Below, one piece after another: positions 18,507-26,594 of a stretch of 64,000 nucleotides of DNA. Position numbers and translations under genes: made by a program. The stretch's first letter is position 1; every line of letters starts with the position of its first letter. The notes below the pieces were generated by a model. That model was not told where the DNA came from, did not search any database, and worked only from the letters and a program-made list of their open reading frames with translations. The DNA comes from Rhizobium rosettiformans (lineage in GTDB: Bacteria > Pseudomonadota > Alphaproteobacteria > Rhizobiales > Rhizobiaceae): positions 446,648 to 510,647 of the forward strand of contig NZ_CP032406.1 in the NCBI RefSeq assembly GCF_016806065.1. The letters run 5' to 3'.

Positions 18507-19983
18507 GCGTGGAGAGCTTCTTGTCTCCCACAAATAGCGGCACACCGCGCAAGATTCCTTGAAAGCCTGATAGCGGTTCGCCGAGCGTCAGACCTCGGCT
18601 GCCGATCGTGTACTCGCGGATGGTATCTTCGTGATTTCCAGTACGCTTCTTGATCACCGAGATGGCACGTCGGACGCGACCATCGGCCTCGAAGTAGCGA
18701 AGCAGGATGACGGTGTCGGCGAGGTAGGTCACGTCTACCGGCGATTTCATGTCGCCGACGAGGCCGTGCTGCGCGACCGTGATGAAAGTGTTGACACCCT
18801 GTCTGTTCAGAAACTGCAAAAGCTCATGCATATGCAGAACGAGGCCGTTCTCCTCCGGCATGGCCGCTTGATAACCATTGATGCTATCGATAACGACGGT
18901 CTGCGCCTCGAACGCGGATACCCGGTCGCGGACACGCTGGGCGAATTCTCCAGGCGACAATTCGGCGGCGTCGAGCTGTTCAATATGGATGAGGCCCTTG
19001 TCACGCATGCCCTCCAGATCCAGACCCATCGCCTTCGTCCGGGCAAACAACAGGCCCAATTCCTCGTCGAAAACGAAAATCGCGGCGCGCTCACCCCGGA
19101 GGACGGCAGCATTGACGAATTGTAGCGCAAAGAGGCTCTTGCCAGTGCCCGCGGGTCCGATCAACAACGTGCTCGAGCCGCGCGTCAGGCCGCCACCTAG
19201 AAGGTTATCGAACTCCGCGATGCCACTTCCCAGCATAGTCCGCTCGAAGCCGGATTTATGCTCGAGAGCACGCAGCCGCGGAAACACAGCCACCCCGCCG
19301 GTCTTGATGACGAAGTCATGATACCCGCCGCGGTAGGCCTGGCCACGATATTTGAGCACCCTTAGCCGACGACGCTCTGAGCCGTAGTCCGGAGCAAGCT
19401 GTTCAAGATGCATGACGCCATGCACCACGCTGTGGACTGTCTTGTCGAGCGTGTCCGACGTCATGTCATCAAGAAGGAGGACGGTCGCGTCGGAGCGCGA
19501 GAAGAAATGCTTGAGCGCCAGGATCTGGCGGCGATACCGCAGCGAGCTCTGCGCCAGGAGCCTGATTTCCGAGAGGCTGTCGATAACGACACGATGCGGC
19601 TTCACTCGTGCAAACGCTTCAAAGATCAGCCTTGTTGTCTCGCTGAGCTCCAGGTCGGAAGAATACAGCAGGCTTTGCTGCTGGTCCGCATCAAGCAGGC
19701 TTTCCGGCGGAACAAGCTCGAATATTTCCACCTGATCGCGGATGTCCCGTCCGTGAGAGAGAGCGCTCTCGCGGAGTTCCTCTTCGGTTTCAGAAAGGGT
19801 GATGTAGAGGCAACGTTCGCCTATACCAGCACCTTCCAGGAGGAACTGCAGCGCTATTGTGGTCTTCCCGGAGCCGGGAGACCCTTCGAGCAGAAAGACG
19901 CGGCGACGCGAGAGCCCTCCCGACAAAATATCGTCCAAACCCGGCACCCCGGTTAACGCTTTTGCAGTCGAGTTCTCTGTCAT
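18475..19983 (-). CDS. KaiC-like double RecA-domain ATPase
   Basis: The 502-aa protein has two tandem KaiC domains. Domain I has Walker A GSPGSGKTT near residue 34, the Glu pair in LSETEEE and Walker B VVIDSLSEI. Domain II has GPAGTGKSL near 275, FDEELG and VVIDSINGY. The C-terminal part resembles KaiC CII (ADTVILLRYFEADG, IKKRTGNHEDTIREY), but the cyanobacterial Ser-Thr phosphosite pair aligns with Thr-Tyr (VTYLAD). No kaiA or kaiB is in the window, so this is a non-clock KaiC, probably a stress-signalling ATPase partnering the overlapping hybrid kinase. An EcfG-like promoter lies upstream. Confidence 0.9.
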   Translation of the reverse strand: MTENSTAKALTGVPGLDDILSGGLSRRRVFLLEGSPGSGKTTIALQFLLEGAGIGERCLYITLSETEEELRESALSHGRDIRDQVEIFELVPPESLLDADQQQSLLYSSDLELSETTRLIFEAFARVKPHRVVIDSLSEIRLLAQSSLRYRRQILALKHFFSRSDATVLLLDDMTSDTLDKTVHSVVHGVMHLEQLAPDYGSERRRLRVLKYRGQAYRGGYHDFVIKTGGVAVFPRLRALEHKSGFERTMLGSGIAEFDNLLGGGLTRGSSTLLIGPAGTGKSLFALQFVNAAVLRGERAAIFVFDEELGLLFARTKAMGLDLEGMRDKGLIHIEQLDAAELSPGEFAQRVRDRVSAFEAQTVVIDSINGYQAAMPEENGLVLHMHELLQFLNRQGVNTFITVAQHGLVGDMKSPVDVTYLADTVILLRYFEADGRVRRAISVIKKRTGNHEDTIREYTIGSRGLTLGEPLSGFQGILRGVPLFVGDKKLSTHAFDEDGSHS

Positions 19984-20036
19984 TCTTTACCCGTCTCTAC
20001 CCATATGTTGAGCAACACATATTGCCCCTGTATAAA

Positions 20037-20061
20037 GACGTTCAGAGCAGTTCTTTGTTCC
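20037..20061 (-). promoter_or_regulatory. Candidate EcfG (general stress response) promoter for the kaiC-like operon
   Basis: On the minus strand GGAAC (20061-20057) is followed after 16 nt by CGTC (20040-20037), close to the alphaproteobacterial EcfG consensus GGAAC-N16/17-CGTT. It sits about 54 nt upstream of the KaiC-like ATG. Confidence 0.55.
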
Positions 20062-20296
20062 CGTACAGGCCTGGTCACCGAGCCGAATAACAAACCACAC
20101 ATCGCTGCCGGGCAGAGCTCAACTGAAAATCTCTACAAATTGGGCGACGTTGCCTCGCCCAACGCTCAGCCTGAGTAGCTTGAACAGACAAAGATGTACT
20201 GCTTTCAGGTTGACGGTCAAAGGCTCCCAAAGAGGTTGTAGGAGGCACCAAGCGGAGACTATCTTTCGCCGTGGAAATCAACATTAGAAGCCGAGG

Positions 20297-20603
20297 GCGG
20301 AAATAATTGCCGCTCTCCCGCCATGTTGACGTCGGCCCAAAGCCAGGGCAAAAAGATGGCATCCACGGTCGCTCGCGGCAGGAAAACAGAGAAAAAATCA
20401 AAGGCAACTTTGCTAAGCCTTTGAAATTATGTGAGAATCCAGGTTCTCCAGGCGGGCGACTTTAGGTCTTTTTTCGCGAAAATTTGGCGGCTGTTTCTCA
20501 CAGAAAAAAGCGACGTCTTCTCAACAACTTGAAGAATTATGAGGGCCACTCATCAGGCCATCCGTCGTTCTGAAACGGGTCTTGCCGAATTGGCTGGGGA
20601 CCC
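20297..20603 (+). repeat. 307-bp direct repeat, copy 2
   Basis: This is the second copy of the element at 15677 and 35598, between the KaiC-like operon and the moc-like operon. It is the most diverged in the central third. It starts GCGGAAATAATTGCC and ends CTGGGGACCC. The TGTGAGAA/TTCTCACA inverted pair is conserved. Confidence 0.85.
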
Positions 20604-20731
20604 GCTGTATTCATATCTACCTTTGGGTGACGGGTGTTCTCCGCCCCGACTATATAACCAACGCGCCAGTGCAGCAGATCCGGCCCAATCTTATGAAAGA
20701 GCCAAACCTTTGAACGCTCGCCCGAGCGGAT

Positions 20732-21727
20732 TCACGCCAATCTGATGCGCCGACCGCTCCGAACGCTTTCCAGTGCCGCGTCGGCAAGTTGAAGTGCAAG
20801 CAGGCCATCTTCACCGCTAGGCGAGATCAACGCTCCGCTTTCGATCGCAGCAATAAAGCCGGCAATTTCATTGGCGTAGGCTTCGGTGTAGCGGGTCATG
20901 AAGAAGTCGTGCAGCGGCGGGCGGGTATAGCCTTCGGCAGTCGCCACCTCAATCGAGATCGGGCGCTGGTTTTCCGCGCTGGCCGAACCCAATGAGCCGT
21001 GAACTTCGATACGCTGATCGTAGCCATATGTGGCGCGTCGCGAGTTCGAAATCACAGCCTGGCGCCCGGTGACCGTCTCGAGGATTACAGTCACACTGTC
21101 GTAGTCTCCCGCAGCGCCAATAGCGGGGTCAACCAGAACAGCAGCGTGAGCGGAGACAGAAGAGATCTCTTCACCATCCAGCAGGAAGCGCGCCATGTCG
21201 AAGTCGTGGATCGTCATATCGCGGAAGATGCCGCCAGAACGGCCAATATAGTCGAGCGGCGGAGGACCGGGGTCGCGGGACGTGATGATGATCATTTCAA
21301 CCTTCCCGATACGGCCGTCGTCTATCGCCTGCTTGACCGCCATGAAATGGGGATCGAAGCGGCGGTTGAAGCCAACCATCAGCTTTGCGTCTGTCTCCTT
21401 GACGACGTCGATGCACGCTTTGACGCGAGCTATGTCCAGGTCCACTGGCTTCTCGCAAAAGATCGCTTTGCCTGCCATCGCAAACTTTTCGATCAGATCG
21501 GCGTGGGTATCGGTCGGTGTGCAGATGATCACTGCATGGATGTCGCGGGCCGCCTCGATTTCATCAATGGTGCGAACCTCTGCGCCATACTGAGCCGCGA
21601 TTGATTGGGCGGCGGCCGGAAAAGCATCGGCCACGGCGACCAGCTTCGCATCCGGATTGCTGCTCACGGCCTTGGCATGGACACGGCCGATACGGCCCGC
21701 GCCCAGAAGGGCGAAGTTTACGGTCAT
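20732..21727 (-). CDS. Gfo/Idh/MocA dehydrogenase (IolG/inositol dehydrogenase-like)
   Basis: The 331-aa NAD(P)-dependent oxidoreductase has the nucleotide-binding GAGRIGRVHAK at the N-terminus, the catalytic-lysine motif CEKPVDLD near residue 95 and the DMTIHDFDMARFL Asp/His region near 170. The sequence resembles myo-inositol 2-dehydrogenases, so oxidation of an inositol or inosamine ring hydroxyl is likely. It is the last gene of the minus-strand moc-type operon, 23 nt after the PanB-like gene, and is the best MocA counterpart here. Confidence 0.88.
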   Translation of the reverse strand: MTVNFALLGAGRIGRVHAKAVSSNPDAKLVAVADAFPAAAQSIAAQYGAEVRTIDEIEAARDIHAVIICTPTDTHADLIEKFAMAGKAIFCEKPVDLDIARVKACIDVVKETDAKLMVGFNRRFDPHFMAVKQAIDDGRIGKVEMIIITSRDPGPPPLDYIGRSGGIFRDMTIHDFDMARFLLDGEEISSVSAHAAVLVDPAIGAAGDYDSVTVILETVTGRQAVISNSRRATYGYDQRIEVHGSLGSASAENQRPISIEVATAEGYTRPPLHDFFMTRYTEAYANEIAGFIAAIESGALISPSGEDGLLALQLADAALESVRSGRRIRLA

Positions 21728-21750
21728 GGTCTTCTCTCCTATCGGCTCGA

Positions 21751-22545
21751 TCAGCCGTTGATCATGGTGTTGAAACGGGAAAGCTCGTCGGCTGGCACAC
21801 CGACATTGTGTCGATCGGCAGGATAGGCGCCGCTTTCGACGTCGTTACGAAATTCGCGGAAAGCGGTAATCCGCTCTAGCTGAAGGCGGTCGTACTCCGC
21901 CGCGAAATCGCGATAAGTCTTGGCGTGGCGGGGAACGTGGCCACGGGTTTGGCCGAGCACGTCGTCAGCGAAAAGATACTGCGCATCACAGCCAGCGCCT
22001 GCGCCCATGGAAATCATGAAGAGCGAGGTCTTTGCACTGATAATTGCGGCGACTTCTGACGGAACGACCTCGATTTCCGCTGCGAAAGCCCCCGCCTCTT
22101 CCAGAGCCTTCACTGCATGCCATATCGAAAGCGCGCTTTCTGCCGTTTTGCCGACAGCCTTGAAACCGCCGGTCCAGGTTGCCTTCGAGGGGATGAGGCC
22201 GACATGACTGCAGACCGGAATGCCTTCGTCACGCAACCTGCGAATGATGCCGAGGCTGGCTGCGCAATAGACGGCATCGCCGCCCGCTCGCATCGCCTGG
22301 AAGGCGGCTCGCAGATACTCCTCCGCTGTAATGAAATCGCCGTATTCCAAACCGGGAACGGCAAACACCGTCGGGGCCACTTCGCGAAAAGCAGGTCCGA
22401 GCAAGGCCGGGGGAACGGAGACCATTTCGATCCCGGCCTTCTCAGCAGCCTCTGCCTCTTCGAGCGTGACAACCCGCAACATGCTCAATTGCCGCTTGCC
22501 CTTGAGTGCCAGGATGTCAGCGACAGTGGGACGTTTCGATTTCAT
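21751..22545 (-). CDS. PanB-like (ketopantoate hydroxymethyltransferase family) protein with altered metal site
   Basis: The 264-aa protein has the PanB/PEP-mutase TIM-barrel pattern: PVCSHVGLIP, TGGFKAVGKT, the Glu of EIEVVPSEVA, SMGAGAGCDAQ, and GHVPRHAKTY with a terminal VESGAYP. In E. coli PanB the Mg2+ ligands are D45, D84 and E114 next to K112. Here the matching segments read MVSVPPALLG, VFAVPGLEYG and VYCAASLG, so these acidic and lysine residues appear lost, while the Glu corresponding to E181 is kept. It is unlikely to be ordinary PanB. Its operon position between the reductase and the dehydrogenase suggests a role in the same catabolic pathway, perhaps aldol/retro-aldol or C1 chemistry (inference). 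Confidence 0.75.
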   Translation of the reverse strand: MKSKRPTVADILALKGKRQLSMLRVVTLEEAEAAEKAGIEMVSVPPALLGPAFREVAPTVFAVPGLEYGDFITAEEYLRAAFQAMRAGGDAVYCAASLGIIRRLRDEGIPVCSHVGLIPSKATWTGGFKAVGKTAESALSIWHAVKALEEAGAFAAEIEVVPSEVAAIISAKTSLFMISMGAGAGCDAQYLFADDVLGQTRGHVPRHAKTYRDFAAEYDRLQLERITAFREFRNDVESGAYPADRHNVGVPADELSRFNTMING

Positions 22546-22569
22546 GGATCTTCCTCTGGCGCTTGGCGC

Positions 22570-23799
22570 CTACAAAAGGGATTTAAGCTTGGTAGCAGGG
22601 TCGGTTAGCGCTGCTGGGTCCGGATGTGCCCGCCGTGCGATCAGCATCTCAGCGAGCCGGATATCGCGCGCAACGGCGCCTCCTCGGCCAAGCCCGCTGG
22701 CTGCGAGAAGTCGTCCATCGCCATCGAGGTGAAACAGGATTTCCGCGTCATCGGACAAGGGACGAGCAACAGTCGCGACGGCGCCGTCGGCTAAGCCGGC
22801 CACCTGCAGCGTCAAGTCATATTGATCCGACCAGAACCAAGGTACGGCGTCGAAAGCTTCGGCCCTGCCGAGCATATTCACTGCCGCCGCGCTGCCCTGC
22901 TCCTGAGCGTTTCTCCAGGATTCGAGCCTAACGCGTCGGCCGCCATAAACTGCAACAGGATAGGAACAGCAGTCACCGGCGGCGAAAATGTCGGGATCGT
23001 CAGTGCGCAGATGATCATCGACTGCAATGCCGTTTTCGAGGGCAAGCCCGGCTTGTCCGGCCAGAGCGGTATTAGGCTCTGCGCCAATCCCTACCACCAG
23101 TGCATCAGCGTGGATATGCCGTCCGTCGACGAGTGTAATGATCACACGTGCATCGTCCTGAACGATGCTCTCGATCCCCACGCCACAGACAATGTTGACG
23201 CCCTCTTCCTCATGGCGAGCCTGAAGTGCCTGAGCGAGCCGTTCTGGAACACCGCGCATCAGCACACGCGGCTGCATTTCGATTAGGGTCACCATGGCTC
23301 CAAGGTGCCGGCCCATGGCTGCAAGTTCCAAGCCGATAAAGCCTCCGCCTAAGATGGCGAGGTGCTGGCCCTGCCGCATCGCGCACCGGATGGCAGTAGC
23401 CTGTTCGACAGTCCGTAAGGCGTGAATGCGTTTCCCATAGTGCAGACCGGGTAGCTTTCGTGGCGAAGCCCCTGTTGCCAGAAGCAGTCGCTCATAAGCG
23501 AGCGTTTCGCCGCTGTCTAAAAGCAGTGAATGCGCGGTGCGCTCGATGGCGCAAACGCGAGCCCCCCGGCGGTACGAGATTCCTGCTTCGGCGAACCGGG
23601 CCTCGACAACGATTGCCCGCACGATTTCGGCCGCGGCTCCTGCCTTTGACAGGGGCGGCCGCTCATACGGCAAATGGGGCTCATCTCCGATGAGGCTGAT
23701 CGTCCCCTGGTATCCTTGTTCGCGTAAGGCAAAGGCGGCGCGGACACCCGCTTCGCCCGCGCCAACAATGACCATGCCGGAGTTGGCCATGTCAGCCAA
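22570..23799 (-). CDS. FAD-dependent ferredoxin reductase (MocF-like)
   Basis: The 409-aa reductase has the FAD dinucleotide motif VIVGAGEAGVRAA at the N-terminus, a second nucleotide-binding motif AILGGGFIGLELA near residue 150 for NAD(P)H, the ATG-type motif LLATGASPR, and IFAAGDCC for FAD. It matches BphA4/rubredoxin-reductase-type enzymes that feed Rieske ferredoxins. It overlaps the ferredoxin gene by 8 nt and would complete a three-component electron chain with the Rieske protein and the desaturase-fold oxygenase, as MocF does in rhizopine catabolism. Confidence 0.88.
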   Translation of the reverse strand: MADMANSGMVIVGAGEAGVRAAFALREQGYQGTISLIGDEPHLPYERPPLSKAGAAAEIVRAIVVEARFAEAGISYRRGARVCAIERTAHSLLLDSGETLAYERLLLATGASPRKLPGLHYGKRIHALRTVEQATAIRCAMRQGQHLAILGGGFIGLELAAMGRHLGAMVTLIEMQPRVLMRGVPERLAQALQARHEEEGVNIVCGVGIESIVQDDARVIITLVDGRHIHADALVVGIGAEPNTALAGQAGLALENGIAVDDHLRTDDPDIFAAGDCCSYPVAVYGGRRVRLESWRNAQEQGSAAAVNMLGRAEAFDAVPWFWSDQYDLTLQVAGLADGAVATVARPLSDDAEILFHLDGDGRLLAASGLGRGGAVARDIRLAEMLIARRAHPDPAALTDPATKLKSLL

Positions 23800-24106
23800 C
23801 CTGGATCAACACGCGACCGCCTTCGACCTTCACAGGATAGGTCTTCAGGTTGACGCAAACGGGAGCGCCCTTGGCCTCGCCCGTTTTGTAGTTGAAGCGG
23901 CCGTTGTGTTTCGGACATTCGATGATGTCGTTCATGACAAGACCATCCGCCAGATGTACATGCTCATGCGTGCAGTGGCCGTCGGTTGCATGGTAGGTGT
24001 CCTCCGGGCTGCGATAGATGGCGAAGCTCTTGCCCTCATGGTCGAAGCGCACGACGTCCTCTTCGTCGATCTCGTCTGACTCGCAGACGTCAATCCAATT
24101 GCTCAT
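23792..24106 (-). CDS. Rieske [2Fe-2S] ferredoxin (MocE-like)
   Basis: The 104-aa soluble Rieske ferredoxin has cluster ligands in CTHEH (Cys-x-His) and CPKHNGRF (Cys-x2-His). The architecture and place in the operon match MocE, the electron carrier for the rhizopine demethylase. It overlaps the reductase gene start. A GGGTTCTCC sequence (GGAGAACC on the coding strand) before the ATG gives a plausible ribosome site. Confidence 0.9.
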   Translation of the reverse strand: MSNWIDVCESDEIDEEDVVRFDHEGKSFAIYRSPEDTYHATDGHCTHEHVHLADGLVMNDIIECPKHNGRFNYKTGEAKGAPVCVNLKTYPVKVEGGRVLIQVG

Positions 24107-24148
24107 TGGGTTCTCCTCCCCCTACTGATTGTTGAAAGCCTGCCCGTT

Positions 24149-25321
24149 TTATTCAGCCGCTGGAGCCATAGCCTCGCCATGGAAATCCTCGCGGTATGGC
24201 TTGGCGGTCGGCGGCAGTTGCCGCTTGAGGAAGTAATCCTCATTGCGGAGCTGGCGCAGGAAGGCCGGGATCATCTCGCGATAGCCATGGAGGATCGACG
24301 GGTTCGGCGCTGGCAGGTCATCCTTGATCATGGCATGCAGCTTGGGCAGCGCGTGATAGGGCACCATCGGAAACATGTGGTGTTCGACGTGGTAGTTCAT
24401 GTTCCAATAAATGAACCGACTGATCGGGTTCATGTAGACTGTCCGGCTGTTGAGCCGATGATCGATGACATTGTCCGCAAGGCCACCATGCTGCAGCAGG
24501 CCCGTCATCACGTGATGCCAGGCGCCATAGAGACGTGGCAGACCTATCAGCATGAAGGGCAGGATCGACCCCAGGTAAATGGCCAGTGCTCCCGTCGCGA
24601 CATAGATCGCCAGCCAGATGCGCGCGACATGGATGGCCTTCGGCTGTTCGCTCTCAGGAACAAACGTCTTTTCTTCAGCGCTGATCACCCCGATGGCGTT
24701 GCGAACCATGTCGATCAGAGCATGCCAGGCATCAAGCAGGCCGAAAAAGTTCAAGACCAGCCGCACAAGATCCGGCGGACGCATGACGGCGATTTCCGGG
24801 TCTCGACCAACTATTACGGTATCGGTGTGATGCCGGGTATGGCTCCAACGCCAGGTGACCGGGTTGCGCATGATCATGAAGCAGGCGATCTGGTAGACGA
24901 CGTTATTCATCCACATCGTCTTGAAGGCCGTGCCATGACCGCATTCGTGCCAGCGGCTGTCGGATGCTGACCCGTAGAGAACGCCATAGGCGAGGAAGAA
25001 CGGGATCGCCCAAAGGCTGCCCCAGAAATAAACGCCAAGGCCGCCGAAGACGATCATGGCGCCGAGCCAGATCGCAGTGTCGCGGATAGCCGGGCCATCC
25101 TCCCGCTTCATCAACTCCTTCATCTGCTTGCGGGGAACATCGGTGTGATACCACTCGGCCGCCGAAAGCCCATTGGCAACCGCAGCCTGGGCATCACGTC
25201 CCAATAGGCTGTAATCTCTCTTGCTTGCTGTGCTCGCCACGATTTCCTCCTGCCTGTCCGGTTCTGGCCGGACAACTTCGCTTGACGAATGCCAGAAGGA
25301 ATATCGCGGATTTCGATCCAC
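24149..25321 (-). CDS. Membrane di-iron oxygenase of the fatty-acid-desaturase superfamily (MocD-like)
   Basis: The 390-aa protein carries three histidine boxes (HECGHGT near residue 125, HTRHHTD near 161, HVEHHMF near 311) and four or so hydrophobic segments, the hallmark of integral-membrane di-iron desaturases and hydroxylases. In Rhizobium and Sinorhizobium mocDEF, the MocD-type oxygenase with ferredoxin and reductase is implicated in demethylating 3-O-methyl-scyllo-inosamine. Co-transcription with a Rieske ferredoxin and reductase supports the same role here. The N-terminal ~28 residues may be an over-extension; a later start near MKELMK is less likely. The exact substrate is not proven by sequence. 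Confidence 0.85.
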   Translation of the reverse strand: MDRNPRYSFWHSSSEVVRPEPDRQEEIVASTASKRDYSLLGRDAQAAVANGLSAAEWYHTDVPRKQMKELMKREDGPAIRDTAIWLGAMIVFGGLGVYFWGSLWAIPFFLAYGVLYGSASDSRWHECGHGTAFKTMWMNNVVYQIACFMIMRNPVTWRWSHTRHHTDTVIVGRDPEIAVMRPPDLVRLVLNFFGLLDAWHALIDMVRNAIGVISAEEKTFVPESEQPKAIHVARIWLAIYVATGALAIYLGSILPFMLIGLPRLYGAWHHVMTGLLQHGGLADNVIDHRLNSRTVYMNPISRFIYWNMNYHVEHHMFPMVPYHALPKLHAMIKDDLPAPNPSILHGYREMIPAFLRQLRNEDYFLKRQLPPTAKPYREDFHGEAMAPAAE

Positions 25322-25340
25322 TCAATGGGGGCTTGATATA

Positions 25341-25382
25341 TTCTATCATTTCACATCATATAGATACCGAAGAATGATAGAA
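25341..25382. promoter_or_regulatory. Divergent moc promoter with inverted repeat operator
   Basis: TTCTATCATT (25341-25350) and AATGATAGAA (25373-25382) form a perfect 10-bp inverted repeat with a 22-bp spacer in the 82-bp region between the mocD-like and LacI genes. A second GAATGATA overlaps the right arm. The half-site resembles that of the palindrome at 26470, so both may be targets of the adjacent LacI regulator. Confidence 0.6.
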
Positions 25383-25403
25383 TGATATCAGAAAGGAACG
25401 GGT

Positions 25404-26435
25404 ATGGCATCGCGTCCCACTATTGCCGACCTCGCGAAAGCGGCAGACGTGAGCGTTGCGACTGTCGACCGTGTGTTGAACGGTCGACACAAGGTGCGGG
25501 AAGACACCGCAAAACGAGTGTACGACGCGGCGAACGAGATTGGTTTCCATGCCGTCGGCCTGCTTAGGCAGCGCGTATTCGAGGGGCTGCCTCAATACAA
25601 GCTGGGCTTCGTGCTGCAGAAGCCGGATCATCATTTCTATCAGGCGTTCGCGCGCGAGATTGAAATCGCCGTTCAGAATCATCCCGGTATACGAGGCATA
25701 GCGCAGATCGACTTTTGTACATCGCAGACGCCTTCAGAACTGGCAGACAAGCTCCGCGAGATTGGGGGCCGGAACCAGGCTGTCGCGATGACCGCGCCTG
25801 ACTATCCCGCACTGTCTGTCGTGGTTGAGGAAATGAAGGCCAAGGGGATCCCGGTGTTCTCGCTGCTATCCGACTTCGCCCCAGGGATCCGGGAAGGTTA
25901 TGTCGGCCTGAACAACCGGAAAGCAGGGAGAACGGCAGCCTGGATGATTGCCAAGACCGCGAAAAAGTCAGGTAAAGTCGCGGTTTTCGTAGGCAGTCAT
26001 CGGTTTCACGGGCACGAGCTGCGTGAGATCGGCTTTCGCTCCTACTTTCGCGAACATGCTCCTGACTTCGAGGTTCTCGATACCCTAGTAAACCTCGAGA
26101 CCGTACAGATTACGCATGAAGCAACGCTCGATCTGCTGCTGCGCCACCCCGATCTCGTTGGCTTCTACGTTGCGGGCGGCGGCATGGAAGGCGCGATCTC
26201 CGCCATCAGGGAAGAAAAGCTCGGCGGAAAGCACATTGTTGTGGTCAACGAACTGACGCCGATCTCCCGCGCCGCGCTCGCAGATGAGATTGTAACCATG
26301 GCGATTGCGACCCCACTAGCCAATCTGTGCCGTGAGCTGGTTCAGTTGATGGTGGAGGCTGTGGATAGCGGCCCTGCTACAGCACCAGGGCAAACGTTCC
26401 TGCCTATGGAGCTTCACGTGCCCGAGAATATCTAG
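25404..26435 (+). CDS. LacI-family regulator of the moc-type island
   Basis: The 343-aa regulator has the LacI HTH (PTIADLAKAADVSVATVDRVLNG) and a sugar-binding-protein-like effector domain (KLGFVLQKPDHHFYQAFAREIE, DLVGFYVAGGGMEG). It lies between the minus-strand demethylase operon and the plus-strand mocC/transport genes and probably controls both through the ATGAWAGA-type half-sites. Known moc loci use a MocR (GntR-type) regulator, so a LacI regulator here is a variation. Confidence 0.9.
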   Translation: MASRPTIADLAKAADVSVATVDRVLNGRHKVREDTAKRVYDAANEIGFHAVGLLRQRVFEGLPQYKLGFVLQKPDHHFYQAFAREIEIAVQNHPGIRGIAQIDFCTSQTPSELADKLREIGGRNQAVAMTAPDYPALSVVVEEMKAKGIPVFSLLSDFAPGIREGYVGLNNRKAGRTAAWMIAKTAKKSGKVAVFVGSHRFHGHELREIGFRSYFREHAPDFEVLDTLVNLETVQITHEATLDLLLRHPDLVGFYVAGGGMEGAISAIREEKLGGKHIVVVNELTPISRAALADEIVTMAIATPLANLCRELVQLMVEAVDSGPATAPGQTFLPMELHVPENI

Positions 26436-26469
26436 AAAAGACATATTTCCATCATGTCATTTCGCAAAT

Positions 26470-26487
26470 TCTTTCATAAATGAAAGA
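26470..26487. promoter_or_regulatory. Perfect palindrome upstream of the mocC-like gene (candidate LacI operator)
   Basis: TCTTTCAT-AA-ATGAAAGA is an 18-bp perfect palindrome. Its half-site (ATGAAAGA) matches the ATGATAGA arms of the divergent promoter at seven of eight positions. It is about 110 bp before the ATG at 26595. Confidence 0.55.
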
Positions 26488-26594
26488 TATCACCTCCATT
26501 TCTGCTTTGACGAACGTCATGAAACCTGATGATTTCGACGTCAGCGGGCCCCGAGGAGGAACAAGGGGGCCGCCAGACACTTCGGGAGAATTTC

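Noticed and set aside
20075..20407. 110-codon minus-strand open frame overlapping repeat copy 2
   Set aside because: The frame is not kept from start to stop in the other copies, and no ribosome site is seen.
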